64,000 nucleotides of DNA from Sphingobacterium populi. Its GTDB lineage: Bacteria; Bacteroidota; Bacteroidia; Sphingobacteriales; Sphingobacteriaceae. How positions within the stretch are numbered: position 1 is the stretch's first letter; the number at the start of each line of letters is the position of its first letter. The notes under the pieces are model-generated. The model was not told where the DNA came from. It did no database searches and worked only from the letters and a program-made list of their open reading frames with translations. Location: positions 62,001 to 126,000 of the forward strand of contig NZ_LQXS01000007.1 in NCBI RefSeq assembly GCF_001586775.1. Direction: 5' to 3'. Below are positions 53,754 through 62,518 of the stretch, piece after piece. The position numbers were made by a program, and so were the translations under genes.

Positions 53754-55258
53754 ATGCCTGAATATACAAAGGCTTTAAACAAAATATTTGGAACAGCCCT
53801 CGACGCATCTGTCGATGGAGTAGTTATTACAGATAATTCGCAACCTGACAATCCAATCATATACTGTAATCAAGCCTTTTCTGAAATTTCAGGTTATTCG
53901 ATCAATGAGATTATTGGCCATAATTGTCGATTCTTACAAGGCAGTGATAGGAATCAAAAAGCGCGGGCGGTTATCTCCAAAGCCTTAGCAGAGGGAAAAT
54001 CATGTCAGGTAGATATTAGAAACTACAAGAAAGATGGCACACTATTTTGGAATGAACTTTCCATATCGCCAGTGTTGGACGAAGATGGTAATGTGACACA
54101 TTTTATAGGTATCCAAAATGATATATCAAGGCGTAAGGAAGCAGAATACAATTTGCTGCAAGAAAGAGAAAACCTAGAGAAACGCGTACGCGACCGCACT
54201 AAAGACCTAAAGGAGCACGAAGAATTTCTAAAAGGCATTGTTGAAACCATTCGCGAAAGCTTGCTCGTATTAGATCCTGATCTTAATATTGCGTTGGTCA
54301 ATAAACATTTTGAAAATTTTTCAAGATCAATGGCAATCAACTGATTGACAACAAACTTACAGAGGTTCTAGAAGGTTCATGGAATATTCCCGAACTTGTA
54401 AATCTGCTCAAAAATGTACTGCCTTCACACAATCCCTTCGAAGGATTTGAGGTGGCACATGCATTCCCGTATATCGGTATTAAAAGACTATTGCTCAATG
54501 CCTCTCAGATTTCCGTTGATGGCGCCTACAAAAATTGGATCTTGCTCGCTATAGAAGATGTAACAGAAAGACATGTAATCGAGAAGAAAAAAGATGATTT
54601 TATCGCTATCGCAAGCCACGAGATGAAAACACCCATCACTGTGGTACAAGGCAACTTACAACTTCTTGAGCGCATGCTAAATAAAGGAGAAGTTGCAGGA
54701 TACGAAACGCGGCTAACGCATGCCATGGAATCAGTGGAGAAGCTGAAAAGATTAATAATTAATTTGCTAGATACTTCGCAACTGACCTCCGGCACAAAAA
54801 ATAAAATGCCTTCGGTAATTCAGATCGATCAGATTATTGAGCAACCAATGCGTGAGGTACACTCGATTTTCAATAAGCACGAGATACGAGTAATTGGTGA
54901 TAAGACCTTAAACATTGTGGGCGATAAAAACCAATTGATGCAAGTAGTTACTAATTTACTGACGAATGCCGCAAAATATTCACCAGATGCGACTCAGATC
55001 GTACTGCACATCGGACGGGTTGGTAACTATGCAAAAATCTCGGTTAAAGATGAAGGCATTGGTCTGGCAAAGGAAAATCACACCCGTATTTTTGAACGTT
55101 TCTATCGCGTATCGAGCAATGATAATATTTTTTTCGGCGCAGGAATAGGACTTTACATATCGCAGCAAATCGTGATTGATCACGGTGGCACTATTTGGGT
55201 GGAAAGCGAAATTGGTAAGGGCTCTGTTTTCAGCTTTACGATACCGCTATCAATTTGA
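53754..55258 (+). pseudogene. LOV-domain (blue-light) histidine kinase broken by a one-base deletion
   Basis: Codons 1-196 hold a LOV domain: the flavin motif GHNCRFLQG (55-63, adduct Cys58), Asn90 in NYKKDG, Asn100 in FWNEL and Gln121 in FIGIQNDIS, all the residues that bind FMN. A second PAS then starts, and the frame ends early at 54344. The next frame continues the same PAS (FENFFKINGNQLIDNKL) and ends with HisKA (His in ASHEMKTPITVV) and HATPase (TNLLTNAAKYS, DEGIGL, GAGIGLYIS). The T-run 54317-54321 has five T; a sixth restores a 501-residue LOV-PAS-kinase. It is paired with the preceding response regulator. Confidence 0.85.
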
Positions 55259-55261
55259 TCA

Positions 55262-55651
55262 TCAGTTCAAATCCGTCCTATCGGCACCTTTGTGATTCAT
55301 CTGAGTATAGAATAATATACCTCCTAAAGCATAGCAAATGACATCCCACCAATCCGCAACGAACAAGGGTTGAATAAGTGGAAATATTACCTCAAATAAA
55401 ACGGCTATCATTACAAAATAATAGAAAACCGTAGATAGTGGCAAGGTATACTCTGCTGTCTTCCCAAAGAGATAACGTCTTTCCCACAAAATCAGATACA
55501 GCGTTAATGGCATCATTAGAATAGGATCTAGGTACGAATCGACCCAAGGCAGATGTACCGCAAAAACCCACTGTAAAATTTGATGTGCCACAAATAACAC
55601 CGCACACAGCAGAAACCAGGGATGCAAAAAATGTGCGAAACAATTCTTCAA
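55262..55651 (-). CDS. Four-helix membrane protein, TTG start coupled to the upstream small gene
   Basis: The start is probably the TTG at 55651, overlapping the stop of the upstream gene as TTGA (129 residues from there). The protein has four predicted membrane helices (about 10-28, 36-54, 68-88 and 98-118) separated by short polar loops, such as LWERRYLFGKTAEYTL. No family is recognised. Translational coupling makes it the partner of the upstream small membrane protein. Confidence 0.6.
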   Translation of the reverse strand: MKNCFAHFLHPWFLLCAVLFVAHQILQWVFAVHLPWVDSYLDPILMMPLTLYLILWERRYLFGKTAEYTLPLSTVFYYFVMIAVLFEVIFPLIQPLFVADWWDVICYALGGILFYTQMNHKGADRTDLN

Positions 55652-55863
55652 AGCAATAAAAAGAATATAAGACCCGAAATTATTAGCATGACTGGCGAAC
55701 AAGCTAATACAAATAGGATAATAGGGATCTTTAGAATTGATTTTCCTATTTGGACCCACGGATCATCGTTCGGATCTGGTTTACACCATGCGCTAAATTG
55801 CGATATTTTGTTTGTTATCCAGTCCCACAGTTGCGCACGTGTATTTTTGCCAGTAAATCCCAT
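55648..55863 (-). CDS. Small membrane protein of 71 residues
   Basis: The N-terminal soluble stretch MGFTGKNTRAQLWDWITNKI is followed by WCKPDPNDDPWVQIGKS and a hydrophobic C-terminal region (about 45-71) that could span the membrane once or make a hairpin. I recall similar short proteins in Sphingobacteriaceae but no function. The stop overlaps the TTG start of the next gene (TTGA), so they are probably translated together. Confidence 0.55.
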   Translation of the reverse strand: MGFTGKNTRAQLWDWITNKISQFSAWCKPDPNDDPWVQIGKSILKIPIILFVLACSPVMLIISGLIFFLLL

Positions 55864-56157
55864 TATTAAAAATTTAGTTATGCTAGAAGTACTTAACTCT
55901 ATAACAAATAGATGTATGGCGAGTTTTCACAGATTTTTTAAGCGCATTAAATAGCGGTATGTAGCATAATATCAAATTTTTCGCTGGCAGATTCTACTAA
56001 GCTTTTATGCAGTTAGTATCTTCGCAAAGCGTATGCGCGCGAACAAGTTTGTTGGAAGCGTTTATATAAAAGTGAAAATTCTTTTATGTTTGCATCACTT
56101 CAAAAAAACGGCAGCAAATCACAATAGTCATATAGGCTTATATCAAATTAGTAATTT
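55864..56157. promoter_or_regulatory. Divergent leader region of uppP
   Basis: TATGTTTG at 56085-56092 matches TAnnTTTG and gives uppP a leader of about 60 bases. The rest of the region, AT-rich, shows no gene. Confidence 0.4.
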
Positions 56158-56970
56158 ATGGAAGAATTAAAAGCACTCATAGTAGGAATTGTTCAAGGAT
56201 TTACAGAATTCTTACCAGTTTCTTCAAGTGGGCACATCGTCATTGTACAAGAACTACTTGGATTGGACTTTGGTGAGGAAAACCTCACATTTGCCATTGT
56301 ACTACATTGTGCGACCGCTCTTAGCACCATTGTCGTGTTTAGAAATGATATTTTACAGATTATTAAAGGATTACTTACTTTTAAAGATAAGAACGCCATC
56401 AATTTCACCATTCATGTGGTGATTTCTATGATACCTGCTGCTGTCGCTGGCTTATTTTTTTTAGATACGCTCGAAGCGCTATTTTCGGATCTAAGGATAG
56501 TTGGCTGTTCGTTGCTAATAACCGCTTTACTGCTATATTTCGCGGATCGACAAAATACTAATGATGGAGGAATTTCAAATATCAAGGCATTAATAATTGG
56601 TCTATCTCAGATGATGGCTGCTATTCTTCCAGGCCTCTCTCGCTCAGGTAGCACTATTGCTACGGCGATCATTTTGAAAGTGGACCGGACCATTGCTGCA
56701 CGATTTTCCTTTTTGATGGTTCTGCCATTGATATTGGGAGCGACACTCAAGAAATACCTCGATGCTTCAGGAAACTTAGATAGTACAAGCGCGACCGACG
56801 CAATGTCTACCTCTGCTTTGGCTTTAGGTTTCGTAGCCGCCTTTGTATGTGGTCTTGTTGCTTGTAAGTGGATGATCGCTCTTGTCAAAAAGGCTAAACT
56901 CGTCTACTTTTCCTATTACTGTGGCCTAGTCGGACTTTGTGTATTACTGTACACCTTCATCGCTATGTAG
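56158..56970 (+). CDS. uppP: Undecaprenyl-diphosphatase UppP
   Basis: The 270-residue polytopic membrane enzyme of the BacA family has the QGFTEFLPVSSSGHIVI motif (13-29, Glu17, His26) near the N-terminus, and PGLSRSGSTIA (about 158-168) contains the second conserved region with Ser/Arg. It recycles undecaprenyl pyrophosphate to the monophosphate used in peptidoglycan and O-antigen assembly, and can raise bacitracin tolerance. It is monocistronic or with nhaA, 206 bases downstream. Confidence 0.94.
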   Translation: MEELKALIVGIVQGFTEFLPVSSSGHIVIVQELLGLDFGEENLTFAIVLHCATALSTIVVFRNDILQIIKGLLTFKDKNAINFTIHVVISMIPAAVAGLFFLDTLEALFSDLRIVGCSLLITALLLYFADRQNTNDGGISNIKALIIGLSQMMAAILPGLSRSGSTIATAIILKVDRTIAARFSFLMVLPLILGATLKKYLDASGNLDSTSATDAMSTSALALGFVAAFVCGLVACKWMIALVKKAKLVYFSYYCGLVGLCVLLYTFIAM

Positions 56971-57176
56971 AAATGTTGAGAAACCTTGCATTTTATATCC
57001 AAGGTAATGATCTGACCTTTAACAAAGGCAGACAGTGAAAAACATTTTATCCTCAATAGTGTCGAGTATTTATACTAATTTGCAAGTTATATTTTGCTGG
57101 ATTGGTAGACGCCAATCACATCCTAGCTGCCAGGCCATTTATAGCGCTGCAAAAAGCACTAATTATATTTTTGATC

Positions 57177-58400
57177 ATGCAAAAAATTAACCTTACCGTA
57201 TTTAAACAATTTTTTAAATCTGCCAATGCTGGCGGCATCTTATTGCTGATCTGCGTTGTACTTTCTCTAGCAATAGCCAATAGCCCTTGGAAGTATGATC
57301 TGCAAGCGCTTTTGGATTATACATTTGGAATAGAATATGGTGCATTACATTTGAGATATCCAGTATTACTATGGATAAATGATGGTTTGATGGCTGTATT
57401 TTTTCTATTAGTAGGTTTAGAAATCAAACGTGAGGTGGTCGAAGGTGAATTATCTTCTCCTAAAAAAGCCTCTTTACCCATTCTTTGTGCGATCGGTGGC
57501 GCGATTGTACCTGCCCTTATATATCTAAGCCTAAATAGCGGAGCGACCACGGAAGGTGGCTGGGGTATCCCTATGGCTACCGACATTGCATTTGCACTAG
57601 CAGTTATCAATGTTTTAGGCAAAAGGATACCTGCCAGTTTAAAAATATTTCTGGCGGCTCTTGCTATTGTTGATGACCTGATAGCCATACTTGTTATTGC
57701 ATTTTTTTATTCGTCGGGTATTGAGTTTACCTATTTGCTATATGCTGGTCTTGGATTAGTTGTACTACTTTTGATGAACCGGTTCAATATACTTAACCCC
57801 TATCTTTATCTGATTCCGGGTATTTTTATCTGGTATTTTGTACACCATTCAGGTATTCACGCTACGATCGCAGGCGTACTAGTAGCCATGACGCTACCAA
57901 CTAATGATACGGATATCGAATCGCCATTAGAAAGATTAGAACATGCGCTTGTCCGCCCAGTTAATTTTTTGATTATACCCATTTTTGCCTTTGCTAATAC
58001 TAACATTACTTTAGAAAGTGAGATGATCGGCGGGTTGGCAGCACCGCTAGGGCTGGGGATAACTTTAGGGCTTTTGCTGGGTAAACCGATTGGCATCTTC
58101 TTAACCACATTGTTATGCGTAAAATCGAAAATTGGCTTACTGCCGGAAGGCAGTCGATGGATTCATATCGTTGGTGTTGGTTTATTGGCCGGCATTGGCT
58201 TTACGATGTCTATTTTTATTTCTCTGTTATCATTCAGTGATCCACTACATATATCTGAGGCCAAGTTATCCATCCTATTAACTTCTTTATTGGCAGGTGT
58301 TAGTGGTTATCTGGTGCTTCATTTTAGTTCTAAAAAAGTGATTCCTGAGAAAAAGAAGCTCGATAATGATACGATAACGATTGGGAAGGCACTGGATTAA
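57177..58400 (+). CDS. nhaA: Na+/H+ antiporter NhaA
   Basis: I start at ATG 57177 (407 residues), where family similarity begins (MQKINLTVFKQFFKSANAGG); an upstream ATG at 57102 adds 25 unlike residues. The twelve-helix NhaA plan is present, with the ion-site motif ATDIAFALAVINVLG (about 133-147, including the key Asp) and DDLIAIL (about 163-169, the second Asp pair), and GLLAGIGFTMSIFISLL near the end. It expels Na+ using the proton gradient, keeping pH and sodium steady. Confidence 0.95.
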   Translation: MQKINLTVFKQFFKSANAGGILLLICVVLSLAIANSPWKYDLQALLDYTFGIEYGALHLRYPVLLWINDGLMAVFFLLVGLEIKREVVEGELSSPKKASLPILCAIGGAIVPALIYLSLNSGATTEGGWGIPMATDIAFALAVINVLGKRIPASLKIFLAALAIVDDLIAILVIAFFYSSGIEFTYLLYAGLGLVVLLLMNRFNILNPYLYLIPGIFIWYFVHHSGIHATIAGVLVAMTLPTNDTDIESPLERLEHALVRPVNFLIIPIFAFANTNITLESEMIGGLAAPLGLGITLGLLLGKPIGIFLTTLLCVKSKIGLLPEGSRWIHIVGVGLLAGIGFTMSIFISLLSFSDPLHISEAKLSILLTSLLAGVSGYLVLHFSSKKVIPEKKKLDNDTITIGKALD

Positions 58401-58562
58401 TAAAACCATATTTATATGCGATATGTGTTAATATCCTATTCAATTTCTCGTCATAGATTATCCTTTTTTGGTTGGTTTTGTCTCGCTTTTCCATATAATT
58501 AAAACAATAGGAAAATTTCGACAAGGTGATCTCCCTTGGTCTAGTTTTTGCAAAGTGAGGTT

Positions 58563-58793
58563 ATGGGAAAAAGATTAATTACTGTAATCATGGTGGCCTG
58601 CACGATGTTATTTTGCTTTACATCGTGTTATACTCATGGACCACGATATGGTCATGGGCCTAGACATGGACATGCAAAAGTGCATAAAGGAAAACATGGA
58701 AAGAAGCATGGTCCACGTCATCACAAAAAAGGAAAACGTAAACACCGTGGCGGAGCAGGTCGAGATGAAAACCTATTTCCGCGACGGAGATAA
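58563..58793 (+). CDS. Tiny His/Lys/Arg/Gly-rich lipoprotein
   Basis: From ATG 58563 the 76 residues start with a lipoprotein-like signal (MGKRLITVIMVACTMLFCFTSC). The mature part is nothing but Gly, His, Lys, Arg and Pro in short repeats (GPRYGHGPRHGHAK, KHGKKHGPRHHKKGKRK), so it is strongly basic and could bind metal ions, nucleic acid or lipopolysaccharide. It is unlike any family I know. A terminator follows 24 bases after the stop. Confidence 0.6.
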   Translation: MGKRLITVIMVACTMLFCFTSCYTHGPRYGHGPRHGHAKVHKGKHGKKHGPRHHKKGKRKHRGGAGRDENLFPRRR

Positions 58794-58816
58794 TGCAGCT
58801 AGTACTTATTGATTTT

Positions 58817-58850
58817 AGAAACGCTCCATCTTCTACCATGGAGCGTTTCT
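58817..58850 (+). terminator. Terminator behind the His-rich lipoprotein gene
   Basis: A perfect 13-bp stem (AGAAACGCTCCAT, 58817-58829; complement 58838-58850) with an 8-base loop. Only a short T-rich run (TTTCT) ends it. Confidence 0.75.
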
Positions 58851-59002
58851 AATATACTCCTATTTGCAGTGAGCTAATTCTACTAGAGACTAAAAGCAAA
58901 TATCTTGGACGAAGGTAAAAGAACGAGGTGAAAACCTACGAATTAAGTTAATCTCGCTGTTTAAAAATAACTTTACATACCGCTATCGGGGTAAAAATAT
59001 AT

Positions 59003-59010
59003 TATATTTG
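59003..59010 (+). promoter_or_regulatory. -7 box of the purN promoter
   Basis: TATATTTG matches TAnnTTTG, 41 bases upstream of the GTG start of purN. The upstream T-rich stretch has no clear TTG at -33. Confidence 0.45.
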
Positions 59011-59051
59011 AATATAATAAAATCTGCTAATACCATCTAGAATATATATTT

Positions 59052-59627
59052 GTGAGAAAACGTATCGCTATCTTTGCCTCAGGATCAGGTTCCAATGCAC
59101 AAAAAATCATGGAGCACTTCAAATATTCGGACGTCGCGGAAGTAGCAATCGTCTTGAGTAATAATCCCGATGCTTATGTGCTACAACGTGCAGATAATTT
59201 TGAAATTCCATCGCATGTTTTTGACAAGGCCGCTTTCTATCAGACAGATGAGGTAGTAGATATTTTGAAACGCTTAGAAGTCGATATGGTCGTGTTGGCC
59301 GGGTTCCTGTTACTCGTACCTGAAAACCTGTTGAAGGCTTTTCCTAACAAAATCATTAATATTCACCCCGCATTATTACCCAAATTTGGAGGCAAAGGCA
59401 TGTATGGCGACCGAGTGCACAAAGCAGTGTTGGCTGCAGGCGAAAAAGAGCACGGCATTACAATTCACTTTGTGAATGAGCATTTTGATGAAGGCGAGGT
59501 AATCTATCAAGGGCGCTTTGCAGTAGATGCAAGCGACACGCTTGATATCATCAAGTTTAAGGGTCAGCAACTCGAGCACCTACATTATCCCAAAGTTATC
59601 GAAAACTTGATCAAGAAATACAACTAA
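59052..59627 (+). CDS. purN: Phosphoribosylglycinamide formyltransferase
   Basis: The 191-residue protein starts with GTG at 59052. The family marks are the N-terminal GSGSNAQKI (11-19), where the substrate phosphate binds, the catalytic Asn103-x-His105 in NIHPALLPKFGGKGMYG and Asp146 in NEHFDEGEVIYQG. It transfers a formyl group from 10-formyltetrahydrofolate to GAR, step 3 of purine synthesis. It is followed by purH after 45 bases and, further on, purM. Confidence 0.94.
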   Translation: MRKRIAIFASGSGSNAQKIMEHFKYSDVAEVAIVLSNNPDAYVLQRADNFEIPSHVFDKAAFYQTDEVVDILKRLEVDMVVLAGFLLLVPENLLKAFPNKIINIHPALLPKFGGKGMYGDRVHKAVLAAGEKEHGITIHFVNEHFDEGEVIYQGRFAVDASDTLDIIKFKGQQLEHLHYPKVIENLIKKYN

Positions 59628-59643
59628 ATAACTCATTTATTAC

Positions 59644-59651
59644 TACCTTTG
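59644..59651 (+). promoter_or_regulatory. -7 box ahead of purH
   Basis: TACCTTTG matches TAnnTTTG, 21 bases upstream of ATG 59673. It would let purH be read apart from purN. Confidence 0.45.
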
Positions 59652-59672
59652 CGGCTTCATAAGCAGAAGATC

Positions 59673-61199
59673 ATGAATCACGCCGTTAAGATTAAAAATG
59701 CCTTGGTTTCCGTTTATTACAAAGACGGATTAGCCCCTCTTATTGAATTATTAAACAAATATGGAGTTACCTTCTATTCTACAGGTGGTACCGAATCCTT
59801 TATTAAAGATTTGGGCATTGGTGTGGAGCGTGTAGAAGACCTCACTTCATATCCTTCAATACTAGGCGGCCGTGTAAAAACTTTGCATCCAAAAGTATTC
59901 GGTGGTATCCTATCTCGCCGTCCATTAGATAGCGACAAACAACAGTTGGCAGAATATGAGATTCCAGAAATTGACCTAGTAATCGTCGATCTGTACCCAT
60001 TTGAAGAAACTGTTGCATCGGGAGCTCCTGAGCAGGATATCGTAGAGAAAATCGATATTGGTGGTATTTCTTTAATCCGTGCTGCCGCCAAAAACTTCAA
60101 CGATGTGGTGATCATTTCTTCGAAAAATGATTACAAAGAATTAGAAGAAATCTTAGCAGCACAAGCTGGCGTAACGACATTGGAGCAACGTAAATCATTC
60201 GCAAAGCGAGCTTTCAACACATCTTCGCATTACGACACGGCGATTTTCAACTATTTCAACCAAGAAGATCCTCTTCCGGTATTCAAACAATCAGCACAGC
60301 AAAGCCAAGTATTGCGCTACGGCGAAAATCCACATCAGCAAGGAATATTTTATGGCGATTTGGACAAGATGTTTGATAAACTTAATGGAAAAGAGCTTTC
60401 GTACAACAACCTTGTGGATGTAGATGCGGCAGTTGCTATCATCGACGAATTCGAAGATCCTACTTTTGCGATCTTAAAACATACAAATGCCTGTGGTGTG
60501 GCTTCGCGCCCGACGGTAAAAGAAGCATGGACTGCCGCCTTGGCTTGTGATCCTGTTTCTGCTTTTGGCGGTGTATTGATCACAAATGCCACGATAGATG
60601 CAGCAACAGCTACAGAAATCAATCAATTATTTTTTGAAGTCTTGATCGCGCCAGCGTACGAAAGCGATGCGTTGGAAATCTTGACGACCAAGAAAAACCG
60701 CATTATCCTAAAACGCAACGAAGTAAGCTTACCTACGCAACAATTCAAAACGCTGCTCAACGGAGTGATCTTGCAAGATAAAGACAATACGGTAGAAGGT
60801 CCGGAGTTGATGACGACGGTAACGGAAAAACAACCGACCGAAGCGCAATTGGCGGATCTATACTTCGCGAACAAAATCGTGAAACATACGAAATCAAATA
60901 CGATTGTATTTGCGAAAGACAATACCTTGATCGCTTCTGGCGTAGGCCAAACTTCCCGCGTAGATGCCTTAAAACAAGCGATCGAGAAGGCAAAAGCGTT
61001 TGGCTTTGATATTAAAGACAGCGCGATGGCATCGGACGCATTCTTCCCATTCCCTGATTGTGTGGAGATTGCTGGTGAAAATGGCGTGGCAGCAGTACTA
61101 CAGCCAGGCGGCTCGATCAAAGATCAACTTTCCATCGATATGGCAAACGAAAAAGGCTTGGCGATGGTGATCACTGGTGTACGCCATTTCAAGCACTAA
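59673..61199 (+). CDS. purH: Bifunctional AICAR transformylase/IMP cyclohydrolase
   Basis: I start at ATG 59673 (508 residues), where the family N-terminus begins (NHAVKIKNALVSVYYKDG). An IMP cyclohydrolase domain (about 1-190, STGGTESFIKDLG, DLYPFEETVASG) is followed by an AICAR transformylase domain (about 200-508, LRYGENPHQQG, ILKHTNACGVASR, SDAFFPFPD, AVLQPGGSIKDQ). It makes the last two steps of IMP synthesis. A terminator follows, and then purM. Confidence 0.95.
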   Translation: MNHAVKIKNALVSVYYKDGLAPLIELLNKYGVTFYSTGGTESFIKDLGIGVERVEDLTSYPSILGGRVKTLHPKVFGGILSRRPLDSDKQQLAEYEIPEIDLVIVDLYPFEETVASGAPEQDIVEKIDIGGISLIRAAAKNFNDVVIISSKNDYKELEEILAAQAGVTTLEQRKSFAKRAFNTSSHYDTAIFNYFNQEDPLPVFKQSAQQSQVLRYGENPHQQGIFYGDLDKMFDKLNGKELSYNNLVDVDAAVAIIDEFEDPTFAILKHTNACGVASRPTVKEAWTAALACDPVSAFGGVLITNATIDAATATEINQLFFEVLIAPAYESDALEILTTKKNRIILKRNEVSLPTQQFKTLLNGVILQDKDNTVEGPELMTTVTEKQPTEAQLADLYFANKIVKHTKSNTIVFAKDNTLIASGVGQTSRVDALKQAIEKAKAFGFDIKDSAMASDAFFPFPDCVEIAGENGVAAVLQPGGSIKDQLSIDMANEKGLAMVITGVRHFKH

Positions 61200-61225
61200 T
61201 CGCTATATACAGCACATTTATACAG

Positions 61226-61255
61226 ATCCCTTCCTCCACGAGGAAGGGATTTTTG
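61226..61255 (+). terminator. purH terminator
   Basis: ATCCCTTCCTC (61226-61236) pairs perfectly with GAGGAAGGGAT (61240-61250) around a 3-base loop, followed by TTTT. Confidence 0.9.
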
Positions 61256-61307
61256 TTTACCATCTTTTTTAGTCACTAGGTATTTCACTTTTTCCTTTGC
61301 AATTCCC

Positions 61308-61315
61308 TATTTTTG
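61308..61315 (+). promoter_or_regulatory. -7 box overlapping the purM leader
   Basis: TATTTTTG matches TAnnTTTG and ends 7 bases before ATG 61323. The purM transcript would be leaderless or nearly so. Confidence 0.45.
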
Positions 61316-61322
61316 CGCTAAC

Positions 61323-62500
61323 ATGTCAGACTTAAAATACAATCAACGAGGTGTCTCGGCCGGAAAAGAGGACGTACACAATGCGATCAAAAACATTGAT
61401 AAAGGCCTTTATCCACAGGCATTCTGCAAAATCATCCCTGATATACTCGGTGGTGATGCAGCTGGTGCAATATCATGCATGCTGATGGCGCAGGCACCAA
61501 ATCATCGTTGGCATATGTGTATTGGAAAGAAACTGGCGATGCGTCAGTATGGCGCGGTATCGCGCAAGATGCTATCATCATGAATTTGGACGATTTGCTG
61601 TGCGTAGGTGCTACCGACAACATTTTGCTTTCGTCTACTATTGGTCGCAACAAAAACCTGATTCCAGGTGAAGTAATTGCGGAAATCATCAATGGTACAG
61701 AAGAAATCTTGGCAGAACTACGTGACATGGGCATCGGCATCTATTCTACTGGAGGCGAAACGGCCGATGTAGGCGATATCGTACGCACGATTATCGTGGA
61801 TAGTACGGTAACTTGTCGCATGAAGCGCGAAGAGGTGATCTCGAATCACACGATTCAAGCAGGCGACGTGATTGTAGGATTAGCTTCGTATGGAAAAGCA
61901 AGCTACGAATCGCAATACAATGGTGGTATGGGATCCAATGGATTGACTTCTGCGCGCCACGATGTATTCCACAAAGCGATTGCAGAGAAATATGCAGAAA
62001 GTTTTGATCCAGCAGTGCCTTATGATCTTGTCTTTAGTGGCAATCGCTCGCTAACAGAAAAAATTGCGATCGGCGATGGGCAAGAAGTGACAGCAGGACA
62101 ATTGGTACTGTCACCAACGCGTACGTATGCCCCTGTAATCAAAAAGATATTGGATCAGCATCGTGCACAGATTCACGGTATGGTACACTGCTCTGGTGGT
62201 GCACAAACGAAGGTATTGCACTTCGTGGATAATGTACACGTAATTAAAGATAATCTATTTCCAATTCCGCCGCTTTTTGAATTGATCCAGAAAGAATCCG
62301 GCACAGATTGGCAGGAAATGTACAAGGTATTTAATATGGGTCACCGCATGGAATTGTATGTGCCACAAGCCTTGGCAGCTGACATCATCGCGATCTCGAA
62401 ATCATTTGACATTGATGCGCAAATTATCGGCCGTGTAGAAGCTACAGACAAAAAGCAAGTTACTATTCAGTCGCCATATGGCGAATTCGTATACCATTAG
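61323..62500 (+). pseudogene. purM: Phosphoribosylformylglycinamidine cyclo-ligase (AIR synthetase) split by a one-base deletion
   Basis: The first frame (from 61323) encodes the normal N-terminus (MSDLKYNQRGVSAGKEDV to KIIPDILGGDA) and then runs into unrelated residues to 61583. The second frame supplies CNIMHADGAGTKSSLAYVYW and the rest of PurM (RGIAQDAIIMNLDDLLCVG, STGGETADVGD, YGKASYESQYNG, GGAQTKVLHF) to 62500. One missing base near 61455-61462 explains it; with it, a 392-residue protein of normal Bacteroidota length results. PurM makes AIR, step 5 of purine synthesis. Because purN and purH next to it are intact, an assembly error is likely. Confidence 0.85.
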
Positions 62501-62518
62501 AGGTATCCAAAACAGCGT

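Noticed and set aside
54310..54345. Programmed ribosomal frameshift at the T-run of the LOV kinase
   Set aside because: No slippery heptamer with downstream structure is visible, and two other genes in the window show the same kind of one-base loss, which fits assembly errors better.
59774..61120. Long minus-strand open frames opposite purH
   Set aside because: They are shadows of a strongly conserved plus-strand gene; the translated residues have no protein-like pattern.
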